Shown: positions 41,247 to 53,848, numbered from the stretch's first letter. The stretch: DNA of 64,000 nt from Passalora sequoiae (GCA_013248845.1 WSQC01000002.1:248001-312000); one strand, 5' to 3'. Program-made: numbers and translations. Notes: generated by a model not told the origin, from the letters alone.

Positions 41247-44200
41247 GTCGGTAGCTTTTCGATATCAGGTTTCGACGTAAGGTTGAGGGCTGGTCGCCTT
41301 CATAAGCAAAGTAATAGCTGTCCGGACGAAGCGATGATGAATCTCCTATACGACGCCCTTTGCGCGTGTCGCGATACACAGCAGACATGCAATGCAGAAG
41401 GGCCGCTGTGACAATCTACTCCGGCCGAGAGTGGCAGCGTCAAAGAAAGACGATGGGTTGAGGAATGTAGGCTCCTGTGCTAGGCTAGTTCTATGAAGTC
41501 TGGCAGTAGTGATGGTGTGTCACAGCACAGCTACAGCCGTGGGTGCAATAATAATAAAAGGCGCCATGAATTGAGCAATCAAGTTGATGGGGTATCCCGC
41601 GGCACTCGGAGGCAAAAGAGGCGTAGTAGTAGTAGTGTTTGAGAGATCCGATGATGGTGCGAACGACTGAGTCAAGCAATGGGTGGTAGAGGGCATATGA
41701 AAGGTGTATCGCGAATCACAGTGAGTGTGCAGCTTCAGGCTCGGTGGTGGAGGTGCATGTGCAGATGCTCATACCACGCTTGTCTGAGTTCAGACGGCAA
41801 CCGGGGAACCCTGCTCCCAGCACAAGCGATGTCGTACGATTGGCCGTGTCCCCCCGTTAGTCAATGCACATCGACGGGGACGGCGGAGGCACGAGCCTCT
41901 CGCCGCGCTGCACAGGGCACCATGACACTCTACCTAACATAATAATCAATCATATCACTCTGCAGAGACATGCCGATGCGAACAAGATTCCGATGCACGC
42001 GCTGAGCTGGCGGCGCTGTAGCGAATTGCCGCTGTCCATCATTCCCGGGTCACGAGAATAGAGCACTGAGGAAGAGACGGGTCTGCGACGTGTCGGCTTC
42101 TCGCCTGCTGACATGGATCTTTTCCACTTTCCACGCCGATCCGAAGCACATTCCTCAAGCCGAGAATTCGGCCTTCTGCGCGGGCGCATCACATCCTGCT
42201 TTCCCACGCCGACAAGATGGCATCATTGTTTGTGGACATCTCATTCGTCGTACTGAAGAGCGAATTATAGGTCAAGGTGCTCCCCCCTTCTAGGCTTACC
42301 CTGCAGAAGCGCGTGATGTTGGGCTGTACCGCTGAACGTGCCTTCCCCACACGTGCAGTTCCTTCCTCAACAACGACAGGCACAGTCCCCGAACATGAAC
42401 ATGATCATGATCATCATCGTCGATCGTGGTTTATGCAGGCAATTATGCAGGCAATAACCTGAAGGGCACTCCACACTTGACAGCGGACGGGGCGACGCGA
42501 GCCACGTCGTACCTGACCACTGAAACCATATATACATGTACACCGCACATACACAAACACGGAGGCGGTGTACCGACAGTACCGACAGGACCGACAATGC
42601 ACTCGACATGCTACCACAGTACCACTACCATATCTCCTCACTTGGCGTTTTACATGTGCTTACCGTCGTGTCTGTCTGTCCAGCTGTGGTGCAACCGCCC
42701 TCTATCGGCGGTTATGCACCGTGACTGAACTGCGGCGCCAACGGCTCGAGGCTCGAGGCTCTCAGTGGGTCTAAGCTTCACGTGACCTGCGCCCTGCTTC
42801 CACTGGACGCAGCGTTGTCGCACAAATGGCATTGTGACATGGTGGGTCGCCATGCATCGCGTCGAATAGTCCATGGCTCTATGCAGCTCCTGTTGCCACT
42901 GGGAGCTTCATCTGGATCGCAAATGACTTCAACCTGCATCTCCGCATGGATGACATTGGCGAAGCGGTGCCACACGTGATGAATGCCAGTTTGTCGCCGT
43001 GGTCTTGGCCAAGCTCGACCGTCTGCCTCACGCCATGTACGCATAAGACAGTACGAATCGATACGCTGGCCCCTAAGACTTCAACATCCTGTTGGACGCC
43101 CCAAACATACCATCTCGGATCATCGTCGCCTCTCACCTAATACACTCAAGGCTGTCCTCCAGTAGGCGACTAGTGCCTGCCTGGCCTCCAATCGGCCAAA
43201 GAGAGCGTGGCATGGTTCAAGCACTACTCTAATAGGAACGAATCCGTGACAGAACGAGGCAGAAACACCTTCTTCCCAATACGCTACGCCACGCCACTCC
43301 CTAGCATTGCTGGCAGAGGCAACAGCGCGGCGTAAGCTGCCACGCGGACCTGTCAGCAGACGGTCTTTTGCCACGATCCAGAGCATGCAAATTTGCAGTG
43401 AGGCAGCGCTATGCGAGCGATGAGCGTCCATACATCAAGCCTTGGCTCATTCGATTGCACGATAAGACTTTCCGCCACGTGAGCGGAAAGGCCAAGATCT
43501 CTTTGATGTAAGGTGCATGACATAATGAAACTTGGTAGCTGCATCATGGCAGCTCTGGACGTGCTCGAATTGCCTCCAGCAGCCACGTGCGAGCTACAGC
43601 GGCGATGACTTTGAAACAATTCATCATCGATATAGGGCGCGAATAGTGATGTGACTCACTCCAGTCCACGAGCACGAACCCTGTCTCCGATGCCTGCTCT
43701 GCACAAGTTGGCTGTGACGACTGCTTGACGAAGACCATGATGATTTCCAGATGCATAGAATCTGGGAGTTTCGTCCATGCTCAGCGCTGAAGCTTGAGCT
43801 AAACTCGATTACTTGTCGGGACTTGTGAGCCAACGCCGTGGAGAACGACAGACACGCGAAATACTGAGTTCTAGACGCGGCATATGTACGTCCGAACATT
43901 TCCGCGTCTCGTGCTGGACCAGGTTCACTTGTCTGGTATCGTCTTCATCGCTTTTACGTCACACAAACATCTCCGTTGCAATCGCGATGCGGAGGTCGCC
44001 GACAACAAGCATCGACATGTCACGTTATGGTATCGCGTAAAAGCATCGCACATCGCCTACTGATCTATCGGTGAAGTTGCTATGAAGGGGGTCCGGGCGC
44101 ACGACGGGAACGAGTAAACATGTACTAGGCTTTTATCCTTGCGCATGCGATATGGCGACTCGGCGAGCAGTTTTGTATCTCCGTCGTTGCTCTGGCATCA

Positions 44201-45652
44201 GCAACTTTCAGAGCATACCGATGTAGTAGATGAAACAATATCAATTGCATTGCGAAGGACGCCGCAGTTTCGTCGGGACTCACTTCCGATCTTTGGAAGT
44301 GAGTTATAAGCTGCGAACTTGCGAAATTGCTCGAGCAAGATCTGAACAATATCGGTATCGATCAGGAAGGATTTCGGCATCGTGATGTACCGCGTGATTT
44401 GAACTTTCATCCCTCTGCTCAGCACGTGGACGCCATACGCCCCAATGGGACATTTCAGTTCCTGGTCCGTCACTGTTTGGCGATGCGGGCTTGTAAAAAC
44501 GTTAGAGAATTGAGGACAGACTCTGTCACAATGTCGACAACTTTGACGCTGGACCGAATCTGTTGACTAGTTCTCAGTGACATTTTTCGGGCTCTCGAAC
44601 GGGTAGAAGTGGTTGCATGGACCGTTCGTTGTACTACATCACTTCCGGCAGCAGTCAGTAGTGAGTCGTCGATTCACCTTTCGTGAAGTACAGCTCGTTC
44701 TCGATCAGACGTCGGCGCATAGCTGACACCGTAAAGTGGTTCTTTCTATCTTCGGTATCTACTCAGTCTCTCCTGCATCGACTCTCATTCACGCAAGTCC
44801 ATAATCCATCGTAGTGTCCTCACGAAAACTTTGCCACCCAGCCTGAGCATTCCCACCCGCGCCGCCCACCAGCCATCTACAAACCACCACAAAGTAGGCT
44901 CCGCACACATCCACCACACCAACACGCCTCCGTCCCGTAGCCATCTACCAGACCAGCAATTCCTCCCCCGCGCGCCCCCTCCCTCAAGAACTCTACCAAC
45001 TCACCCAAACCACAATCCAACCCAACTGCGCATTCCCCAGCCAAAAGAGCTACCCTACATACTAGTACCCTTTCACGCAATCCTCGCTCGCTCGCTCGCC
45101 AGTAAGCCCAGCCTAGCCTAACCTAACCTAACCTAAGTTTGCTCATCGTACCCACCCACATCTGCCACGCTAGAAAGAAGGAATGGACTTTCCCTTCCCC
45201 TTCTTCTTCCTCTTCCTCGAGAGAGAGAGGGAGAGAACTGCTACCGCTACCGCTGAGACTCATCGTCTATGTTCATGCTTCTTCTCCTTGCTGATAGGTA
45301 GACAGACAGCAGATCGAGGTCGAGGTCAGCTGTCGGTTATCGTGGTTTCTTAATGTGCACATACGCCGTAAGTGGCGGTAGCCAGGTCTCTACCAGGCTC
45401 CAGGAAGCAGGCGCTGAAGCTCGCGATCGGACTCATCGAGGGTCTATGCCAGATCAGTCATTAGTACTTGCCACACATTAAGCAATTTACTTATACCCAT
45501 TAATGACATACCAAGCATACGACGGTCAGGTCCCTCGCCTCCTATCATGACGACTACACATCGGCTTATGCATATCATTCAGTGATCGTTAATTATTCGG
45601 ATTAATGGCGCGAAGATATGCAACTCTACCGCGCAATACAGCAACTGTTGAC
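41247..45652. other. 4.4-kb gene-free region
   Basis: Only short frames without motifs on either strand. It contains small microsatellites: (GTA)4 near 41623, (CTCG)4 near 45084-45099 and (CCTAA)4 at 45117-45136. I see no RNA gene or transposon remains that can be named. Confidence 0.45.
45112..45136. repeat. Interstitial (CCTAA)n, telomere-like pentamer
   Basis: One CCTAG followed by four exact CCTAA units, i.e. TTAGG repeats on the minus strand. Fungal telomeres are normally TTAGGG, so this is telomere-like only. Confidence 0.85.
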
Positions 45653-47287
45653 TTAGTATATATATCTAAAGTTCATGTTTTCACGATCAGTCATATCACT
45701 AAACGCCGTGGCATCCAAATCTCTCCCTTCGAGTCCTCCTTCCTGGCGACTTTGTATGCGATCTCGCTTCCTATTCTCCCAGCTCAGCAAAAATCTCAAG
45801 AGCAGAATCAAACAAAACTCAATCAAGTGGCTGACGATCATCGACCAAATCCCAAGAGGGTACTCCGGCTGTTGACTCGTGAGGTAAAAGAACGGCCCAA
45901 CGATGTTGCCAGTGCAGTATCCGAGAAACAGAAAAGCATTCGTAACGACTTTCTTCGTGTGGCCAGCTGTATTAGCAGTCGTCATCGACAGGATCATACA
46001 AAAAGCCGCGTTGTATGGTCCGGTGAGGTAGTAGCAAGTCAACCGGCCTCCCATGTTATCGGCAGCCAGGAATCGGAGACCGAAGGATCCAGCGATGTTG
46101 GGGAGAAGGAAGAGGAGTATGAACCAGCATCGGGTTTGTCGACCATTTCGTGCCATGTAGTCGTTTGTGTAAACACAGACCAGAATACTGATGGCGATGA
46201 TGGCGCCGTACGGGATCTGCATTAGTGTCGTGACCAGAGTACTGAAGCCGAACCCCTTGATGATGATGGTCCCGAAATTGCTGATGCCTCCGTTGGGCAC
46301 GTTGCATACTATGCCCAGGACGAAGAAAATGTACAGCTTGTAGTCCAGAAACGCCTCGCGCACCTGATACCACTTGAAGCTCTTATTCTCGACACCGGTC
46401 TGATCCGCCCGCATGCGTTCCACAGCGATCCTCTTCTCGCGCAGCGTCAACCCCTTGGCAGTAACCGGACTATCAGGCAAAAATATCATCATAACAACCC
46501 CCCAAATACAGCACAAAGCGCCAACAATAAGAAACTCCAACTTCCACGACGGCAAGCTGCCCCTTATATTTCCAATCCCATACCCAAGCAGCCCACCCAG
46601 CGCAATCCCAACCCCGTTAGCAGTATACCACAACCCCATCCGAATCGGCTGCTGCCTACGCGTATACCACATAGCAGTAACAATCATAAACGCCGGATCC
46701 GAGCACGCCTCCGCCGCCCCGGCCAACGCCCTCAACGCCGCCAACGACGCAAACCCCCTGGCAACAGCCTGCAACATCAAGAAAAAACCCCACATAAAGA
46801 TCTGACTCCCCAAATACTTCCCCACCGGCAACCGCTGAAGCAGGAGATTCGTCGGCAATGCCCACGCGAGGAATCCGAAATAGAAGATACTCGACAACCA
46901 ACTGTATTGGGTGCGCACGAGCCCGAGGTCTTGGCGTATGTTGAAGAGGGCGGCGTAGCTGAGAGTTGTTTTGTCGATGTAGAAGAACGCGTAGCAGACG
47001 GCGAGGTAGGGGAGGATCATCATGTCGATTTTGCGGACGAGCTGTTTTTCTTCGAGGGGATCAATGGGTTCGTGTAGTTCGGCGGGAGAGTCGAATAAGG
47101 CCATGGCGGCGTCGCCATCACCGGCTTTGTTCAGTTTCCATTTGGGATTGCTGTAGTCGGTTGTTGAAGCGCTTTCGTGATGGACGACGCCAGCTTTGTC
47201 TGCGTCGTGTTGGTGAAGGTGCTCGGGCGAGGATGAAGTCGAGGCGATGTCGTCGTTGTGGGCAACCACGCTTTTGAAGAATCCCAT
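45653..47287 (-). CDS. Dal5-type anion:cation symporter (ACS family MFS)
   Basis: 544 aa, single exon, 12 membrane segments. The ACS family includes yeast Dal5 (allantoate), Tna1 (nicotinate) and Vht1 (biotin), which import organic anions with protons at the plasma membrane. Features: a long polar N-terminus (~75 aa); EEKQLVRKIDMMILPYLAVCYAFFYIDKTTLSYA opening helix 1 (given here as the family hallmark 'RK.D...LP.L...Y...ID.....A'); ALFNIRQDLGL; GFLAWALPTNLLLQRLPVGKYLG; EACSDPAFMIVTAMWYTRRQQPIRMGLWYT, the ACS motif in helix 5; and the central loop VERMRADQTG. The C-terminus is charged. Substrate unknown. Codons in the first half are strongly C-ending, visible as C-rich plus-strand sequence at 46450-46800. 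Confidence 0.9.
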   Translation of the reverse strand: MGFFKSVVAHNDDIASTSSSPEHLHQHDADKAGVVHHESASTTDYSNPKWKLNKAGDGDAAMALFDSPAELHEPIDPLEEKQLVRKIDMMILPYLAVCYAFFYIDKTTLSYAALFNIRQDLGLVRTQYSWLSSIFYFGFLAWALPTNLLLQRLPVGKYLGSQIFMWGFFLMLQAVARGFASLAALRALAGAAEACSDPAFMIVTAMWYTRRQQPIRMGLWYTANGVGIALGGLLGYGIGNIRGSLPSWKLEFLIVGALCCIWGVVMMIFLPDSPVTAKGLTLREKRIAVERMRADQTGVENKSFKWYQVREAFLDYKLYIFFVLGIVCNVPNGGISNFGTIIIKGFGFSTLVTTLMQIPYGAIIAISILVCVYTNDYMARNGRQTRCWFILLFLLPNIAGSFGLRFLAADNMGGRLTCYYLTGPYNAAFCMILSMTTANTAGHTKKVVTNAFLFLGYCTGNIVGPFFYLTSQQPEYPLGIWSMIVSHLIEFCLILLLRFLLSWENRKRDRIQSRQEGGLEGRDLDATAFSDMTDRENMNFRYIY

Positions 47288-48320
47288 TTTGTCGGGCTTA
47301 GAACGTTTGTGGCGACCTGGGGTATGAAGTCGTGCTTTATAACAGATACATTGGTCGCGACACTGGTGTCTTTGGCTTGCAAAGGAAAAAAAGACCGGCA
47401 GATAGATCGTCTAAGCATGTGAAGAATATACCGTCGCGCGAGCTGACACGCCACAGCTCAAGCGACGGTACAGCATTTCAGCGAGAATACCGACAGTAGT
47501 GCCACCAGCTTCCGACAAGCCTTCCCTTGAAATTTCGCATGACAATGTGCAAATCCTCCACATTGGTGCCCATCATGCAACCATGCCCCGCCTCTCCAGT
47601 CACAGACTGGGAAACTTGACTCCGCAGCGAACTTTGTCGCCTCCAAACAGAGAAAGAGATCGACAAACATCCGGCTCGGCGGACAAGACGGCGTATGACA
47701 ATTGCGAACATGCTGCAAAACCGATATGAACGATGCCGGCGAGTTGTTCTTCGTCACATTCTATGCCTTCGATGTTTGGACTTCACACCGATGAGCTCGT
47801 GGGTTGACCACCATTCATGTCCTCCGAAGGAAGATTGGAGCTCGCCAAAGGAAGATTGGAGGGCGTGGCGAACTCGCTTATCTGCGTTCAGTGACAGCAG
47901 TCGATATTCAAGGCGTCTTCTCGTCAAAAGGCCATTGTCATGGCGAGCTCGAAGATGTTCAGGTCGCAGCCTCAGGCATCCTCTCGAGCCTCCTCGCCGT
48001 CTATGCAACGAGTAGTGGCTAAGGCGTTTGTATTGAAACATGAATCGGGTCAGGTCGTGCGCAGCACGTGAAAGCGAGGTGAGGTTTGTGGTTTGTCAGG
48101 ATTCATCTTAGCCGGGACTCCGCACACTTCTCAGGCGTACGGGTAACTTCGGACACAACGAGGCACACTTGCATGCAAATCCTTGCAAAACATGCCTGTC
48201 TATTTCCTAGCTTTGTCGATCATTCGATGATTCAGAGTCTTCGACTAAGACATGCGCGCTCGTGATTGCTTCGGCGCAGAATGACGTCTGCCGGGATCGT
48301 AGTCATGTATACGCAATCCA
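47288..48320. other. Intergenic 1 kb
   Basis: Promoter side of the Dal5-type gene and 3' flank of the Zn2Cys6 gene. It has a short direct repeat, AAGGAAGATTGGAG, at 47827-47840 and 47848-47861 (period 21). No gene supported. Confidence 0.45.
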
Positions 48321-51073
48321 TCACGCTCGACGTTTATTGTTGGGATAGTGGCCGTAGGGCGAATGGTCGACAGAGGCTTCACGATAACGCTTCGTGCCAT
48401 GCCCAGAGACGTAAGCATTCGTGAATGCGTCTTGCCACATCACCGGCGTTACCGTGGGCATCGCAGGTTGCTCGGGGACCACTGCGCTTACCGGAAGCGG
48501 AGGTGCGCCGTACATTGAGCTGCTTTGGTTTGGCGATGTTTGATCGGGTAGCATTGGCGCAGAGGTGGGTTGCATAGTACGTGTGTCCGGAGGAGACGGC
48601 TGTGACGGCGGCTGGCCGCCGCCAAAGGCTGTATTCCACTGGTTGAAGATGCCCGAGGGATCCCAGACAGGTGTGTGCTGGTCGTTGCTAATGACAGGTT
48701 CTAATGCATAGCCCATCTGCTGTGCTGACGTGACCGGTTGCAGGTTTTGTGGTGCATATGCGGGCATGTCGTAGCTGCCAGAGAGATGTGGCAGTGTCGG
48801 TCGAGGCGCCATCCCGTGGCCACCAATGTGATCGAACGGCTGTACGTACTCTGTTGCAGGAGTCAGTGTCTTGGATGAGGCAGCATCTAGATTCGTCCAA
48901 GCTTGCGAGTTCATGATCGGAGCACTCGTAGGTCCGGAATTAGTGCTTGGCGGAGTGGGATGATTCTCCTCGATTGGACTTCGAAGGCCAAGTGTAGGTT
49001 TCAGTTCGAAAGGCTGTGTGGCATCGGCGCTGAAAGCCTCCCGAAGCGCGTTGATCTGCACTCGCATTTCCGGGGTCGAAGAGGGCAAGCAATGTTCCAA
49101 GACACGCATGTGTCGAGGGAAGTAAATCCGAGCTTGTGAGTTCATGATTGGATCAGGGGAGGTGATTGCAGCCTGTTGAAATGTTAGCAGAAGATATAAA
49201 CACAACCACGACCATCCCGACCTACCAAATGCAGCATTGTACAGGTCAAGACGCAATATATCGTAAAGTTTACACCGCGACTCATGAAGTGCTGTCCATG
49301 ATAACCAAAGTCCCGATACAGCGCTTCCTGGATTCGACACATTTGGACAGCGGATGCCAAGCAAATTTCCAATTGTGTCTTGAAAGCAGGGTCTCGCTTC
49401 TCTAGCAACATCTGGAGCTGAGGCCGATGGTGCATAATGACTACAAGATGGTGATAACAATGTAAGTAAGCCGTAAAATGATCACCGCCGAGCCAAGGAG
49501 GTGATCCATCGTCCGGGTAGTGTATCTGGAAGTCTTCCGGAAGACCTTTGAGCCAGTTCGGGAGAGCTGCATTGTGCCGCACGAATTCTGGGTCCAATGC
49601 CCAGTCTTTCTTGATACGACGCAGACGCTGCCAAGCCAAGTTCGTCGTTTTGATGTTGCCAACTGCCTGCGCCATGAACGTGGATCTCCTCGATGTCAGG
49701 TGCTCGTAGGCATCAACGTCACTGCTTGGCAGGGGCGGAGTGAGTTGTACAGTCTCAGCATCAACTGAAAAGTCATTCTTGCCTTGCACAGCTCCAACCA
49801 GAACCTCCAGGATGAAAAGAGTCTGCCATATGCGTGTTCGGATCATGCAATCCGGTCTGCTGAGAGTGCATGAATTGCCCATGCGATGCTTGTCGTAGTG
49901 TTCGTGGAGACCTAGATCGAAACCCATCGTATTCATGTGTTTGCAGGCCATCCAGGAGCGGTAGTAATACCCCCTCTTCGAGATGCTCTCACGAGCTTTC
50001 ATCAGGATGATCCCGGCCTGTATCGTGCTCAATCGCGGAGCGTCGTTAAAGCTGTCCTCATGCCTCGCTGCTAGGGCAAGCCATCTTCGTGACTCGGCAG
50101 GTGCCTCTAGAAATCTGGCCACGCATGCGAAGATGCCTTCGAGCAGAAGAGGCGAGATCGTAGCTCGTGCCGTTCGCCACTGGTGGTAGAAAGCAGCTCG
50201 ATTGAGCACTGGCACATATTGGTGGACATGCTCAAAGAAGTATCCAAAGTAATCCATAGCGCGCTCCTCCGATGGCATCATTTCCGGCGGAATGCGGATT
50301 GTGGAGTCTGTGTAGACTGATTGTGGCAGAACCACCTCCGCTTCCTCAATAGCCGGCGCGTCTGGTGCTATCGTCTGATTTGTGATGTATGGGGCAGCAG
50401 AAGTGATATCGATCTGCAAGTCGCCCATCTGGGCAGAAAGCTGTTGGACCGAGGCATCGATTTCTTGAGGATCGCCACTTGAGCTAAGTGATTCAGCCGT
50501 CTGCTCACGCAGCAGATTCGGTGGCTGGCCGCCTTGCTGGTATTGAGAAACTGAGGTGGAAGTGAAATATTCATCGTCGGGATAGACCACATCTATGCGT
50601 GGACCTAGTTGCTGGGGATATGACTGTTGATTGTGGCTGTATACGTTGGGCGAGAATTCATGCGATAGTGGTGGTACTGACGTCGTGGAAGGAGTCGTGA
50701 TAGAGTTGGCCCATTCGTGGACCATCTGGGGCTGCGTAGAGTGACCGTTGGATTTCGTGTTAGTCGGACTCGTGCTCGGAAATGTAGTGTTCTGGAATGA
50801 GAATGTCGTTTGACCAGGCGGCCCTCCGGGGACTTCATGGTCATCATCTTGGTCCAAGGTTGGTGGTATGCACTTCAATTTGAGTCTTATACATGCTCCG
50901 CAAGGCCAAGGTCCATTTTGCAACGCTCCATCACACCGGATTTTCCGTTTTCGGCAGCCATCACAGGCGCGCATAACCTTTAAGCGCTTGTGGCGATTAT
51001 ATTCATCCACGAAGACATATTGCTTCGTATGCTGAGTAGCCGGCGGGGCCGGCGCATTCGTAGCGTGTTCCAT
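48321..51073 (-). CDS. Zn(II)2Cys6 fungal-specific transcription factor
   Basis: Two exons: 51073-49226 and 49172-48321, with a 53-bp intron. Product 899 aa. The DNA-binding cluster is at residues 37-68: Cys 37, 40, 47, 58, 61 and 68 (CX2CX6CX10CX2CX6C), preceded by the basic stretch EYNRHKRLKVMRA. A Gln/Ser/Pro-rich linker follows to ~260. The fungal-specific middle homology region starts around AMDYFGYFFEHVHQYVPVL and includes GYYYRSWMACKHMNTMGFDLGLHEH and the helical block up to YCVLTCTMLHLAAITSPDP, which is formed across the intron. The C-terminal ~200 residues are disordered (Pro/Gln/Ser), a likely activation domain, ending in KRYREASVDHSPYGHYPNNKRRA. Targets unknown. Divergent from CIA2; the nearest metabolic gene is the Dal5-type permease downstream, a possible but unproven target. 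Confidence 0.92.
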
Positions 51074-51904
51074 CCGGACAAGAGACTGAGTCTGGAACGG
51101 TTACCAATCCTGAAAGCGGGCAGCGAGCGTGTATTTGAAAGTCATCGATGGTCTGCTGGCGAGTCGAGCGACAGAGTCGGGTAGAGTAAAGCCGGGGAGT
51201 CCGCCGATGGGGTCATTCACGATAGGCCCATGTCATGATATGCTGATTTGCTGATATGTCGTCGTCAAGATCCAGTGTAAGGTCGATGTGAGTGCTGCGC
51301 CATCGTGTCAAGGAAGGGTCTACACTACTACTGACCGCGCCGCAGTGTGCGAGGAGCCTGGAGCGTGAGCAGGGCCAACAACCCTACACCATTTGACGAG
51401 CTTGTTCGCTGCTGTGGGGTGTCCCTTTACTCCCGGGCTCGGTAGATCTGCATGTGTACCAGGGCTGCTTTAGCATGAACAAGGTACCCTTCCGCCACGC
51501 ACCTATCGATGTTGTGAGAACTTGCCACAAACGGGCGTCCCGCGTAGCAGGGTTTATTGCGTTAGCTGACAGCCACCGAGATCGAGCACTGCAAGTCTCA
51601 CACTGTCGACTGGCTGTATGATACGATGGTGATTTGTTTGCCTACCGCCATGTCGTCGTAGGCCGTTGCGACGCTGCGGTGCGGGTAGGTACTTTTAGTA
51701 GTCTCAGAAACAGTGCTTGGCAGTCTAGCGGAATTCGCCGCCTCCTCGCTTTCTCGCTTCTCGCTTCGAGTTTTGGCCGACTAACCACGAATCGCCACAG
51801 CACTTCAATGACTCTTGCCGTCATACATCAATTGGATTGTACATACCAACAATACACCCCAGTCAAGGGCATTATTGCATTATCTGCACGCCACTTGCAC
51901 CATC
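51074..51904. promoter_or_regulatory. Divergent promoter region, Zn2Cys6 factor / CIA2
   Basis: 831 bp between two start codons on opposite strands. No transcription-factor site I would defend. Confidence 0.4.
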
Positions 51905-52504
51905 ATGGACGCCAGTAAGGACAACGCTAACCCTACCATCCTCAACCCTGACGACCTGCCGCGTCGCCGACGTTCTACACCCTCATCAACAGCCACCAAG
52001 CATGGTATCTTCGACAGCCTGGCGCCTGCTTATCCCAGCCTTACGGATCCTGCATTCTCAGCAGAAGCGCTTCCAGGCATGATTGACAGTTCGTCCGAAG
52101 ACGAACGCGAGGAGATTGACGAGCAAGAAGTCTACGACCTCATATCCAATATCACGGACCCGGAGCATCCGTTGTCACTAGGTTCGCTAGGCGTGGTCAA
52201 CCTAGAGGACATCAAGATCATCCCACCGTCCTCACCAGGATCTCGCATCAGCCAAGTACAGGTCCTCATCACACCCACAACATCCGCATGCTCTCTGACC
52301 ACCGTCATTGGACTGGGCGTCAAGGTTCGGCTTGTCAATGCACTCCCTCCACGTTTCCGCGTGGACTGTCGCATTAAAGAAGGCACTTCTTCTTCAGCGG
52401 ACGAAGCCAACAAGCAACTGGGTGACAAGGAACGAGTTGCAGCCGCTATGGAGAACCGCAACTTGATTAGCATGGTTAACCATATGCTCTCCTCGTGCGA
52501 TTAG
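51905..52504 (+). CDS. CIA2: Cytosolic iron-sulfur assembly component 2 (Cia2/MIP18 family)
   Basis: 199 aa, single exon. Subunit of the CIA targeting complex (with Cia1 and Mms19) that hands 4Fe-4S clusters to cytosolic and nuclear apoproteins. The start is the ATG at 51905 (MDASKDNANP); an in-frame ATG 30 codons upstream would add a segment not expected in the family. Visible: acidic SSSEDEREEIDEQEVYDLI (62-80); DPEHPLSLGSLGVV (85-98), the DUF59 hallmark; and the reactive cysteine in TTSACSLTTVIGLGVKVRL (C129), with RFRVDCRI near 151-157. It ends with ERVAAAMENRNLISMVNHML. All family hallmarks are present. The disordered N-terminus is typical of fungal members. Confidence 0.93.
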   Translation: MDASKDNANPTILNPDDLPRRRRSTPSSTATKHGIFDSLAPAYPSLTDPAFSAEALPGMIDSSSEDEREEIDEQEVYDLISNITDPEHPLSLGSLGVVNLEDIKIIPPSSPGSRISQVQVLITPTTSACSLTTVIGLGVKVRLVNALPPRFRVDCRIKEGTSSSADEANKQLGDKERVAAAMENRNLISMVNHMLSSCD

Positions 52505-53172
52505 AAGGCAGCGCTTCTTTCACCACGACGTACCTGCATTAGCGTATGCTGGAGAGAGACACATGGTCACAGGGTGACTGGCGACAATCACAATTGCAAA
52601 CATCGTACGTATTGGAGATGCTGTACTGCAGATCCATGCATGCTCAAATGATCCATGCTACTGCTGCGATGCGACCGCTTGCCGTAGCCACGGGACAGTC
52701 GAGCCGAGGCGTTCTAGCCGTATTTGAACGCGCGTGGCCCTTCGGCTCAGTGACCACTTTCGACTTTAGGTCGGCACCACGGCAAAGTGAGGCTCGTGAG
52801 ATGCATTGACACGGACAGTCGAGATTGCAGGACCAGTTTACTAGCACACCAGGCCCTCCAATACTGCAGTGCATCCTTGAGAACAGACCTCGCTTACAAG
52901 ATTTTGGCGTACATGTGCATCACATCCAGGACTTTGCATGGATCATGAACTGAAGTCAGCTTAAGCTTACTATAAGCGGTCTCTTTATAATTGAAAGCAC
53001 GCCCCACGGTTATATGACACTGGCGCCTTCCTGTTCCGTGCGGGATCGATGCATGACAGCTGCCCTATTCAGTCCACATGGCGGTTCGCCCGTGCTAAAA
53101 TTGTCCTTCTGCCACTATGCAATAGCTTCCATGCCGCTGTAACGCTACACGCTAGAAAACCCCAAAGTTCTT
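52505..53172. other. Convergent intergenic region
   Basis: About 670 bp between the 3' ends of CIA2 and the RCR gene. No supported feature. Confidence 0.4.
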
Positions 53173-53848
53173 CTACTGATGGCCCGTTGGAGCCGGCGGC
53201 AAGGGTCCCATACCCAGTGGTGGTAGAGGCCGCTCAGTCGGCAAAGGTCGGTCAGTCACGCTTGATTGCCCTTCTCTATGCACCACACCATGAAAATGCT
53301 GATCCGCCATTGCTTTGCTCGCGCCTTCCGGAGGCTGATATGATGGTGGAGGAGCAGTGTATGGATTGTACGCGGGTGGAGGAGCCGCAAACGCACCTCC
53401 GGCTTGCGGATACGAGGTCATGGGGTAGCCCTCTTGCTGCGGTGGTCCGTATTGATAAGGATGTTGCCCATAGTAAGGGTTGTAGTGCGGACTGCTGCGA
53501 TATGCCCGTCGCACCATCCATGCGTGGTATGGTTTGGGAGGTAGACCTCTGCGAATGCGTCTCTGGGCGTGGTAGTATCCTCCTAGAAAGAAGAGCACGA
53601 TGCCCGCGAAGAGGAGTACGATGATGGTGTATCGAACTGCCATGCCGGTCTGAGACTTGGTCAGTAACGCTTCGTATGCGAGGCTGCAATGCGTGTCTTA
53701 CCGGTGACCACCACCAGCTATAGTCATCGTCATAATCATCATCGCCGTTGTAGTTTGCGGCGTTGTTGTTGTCAAATGCACCATTCATCGTGCCGTCCCC
53801 TGCTCCTGATTGACGCTCCATGAGCGCATGTGCCCATCTCGACGCCAT
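53173..53848 (-). CDS. RCR-family membrane protein (Congo red resistance / chitin regulation)
   Basis: Two exons: 53848-53702 and 53649-53173, with a 52-bp intron. Product 207 aa. The Asn/Asp-rich N-terminus ends in DDYSWWWSP, spliced to TGMAVRYTIIVLLFAGIVLFFLGGYYHAQRRIRRGLPPKPYH (shown here to mark one membrane helix, ~53-72, followed by a basic stop-transfer). This aromatic cluster, single helix and HAxRRIxxGLPP is the signature of fungal RCR proteins; yeast Rcr1/Rcr2 lower chitin deposition and act in endosome/vacuole sorting. The rest is Pro/Tyr/Gln-rich, with PPPAYNP, APPPSYQPP and QYGPP elements resembling the PY motifs that recruit the Rsp5 ligase. Topology: a short N-terminal tail, with the long PY-rich tail in the cytosol by analogy. 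Confidence 0.88.

Noticed and set aside
45078..45100. (CTCG)n tract beside the CCTAA repeat
   Set aside because: Ordinary microsatellite, with no link to a gene end or splice site.
45396..45470. Minus-strand end-of-gene-like text (…LLPGAW then stop) behind a CAG/TAG acceptor
   Set aside because: Upstream frames do not join in phase without stops; no start or homologous body could be built.
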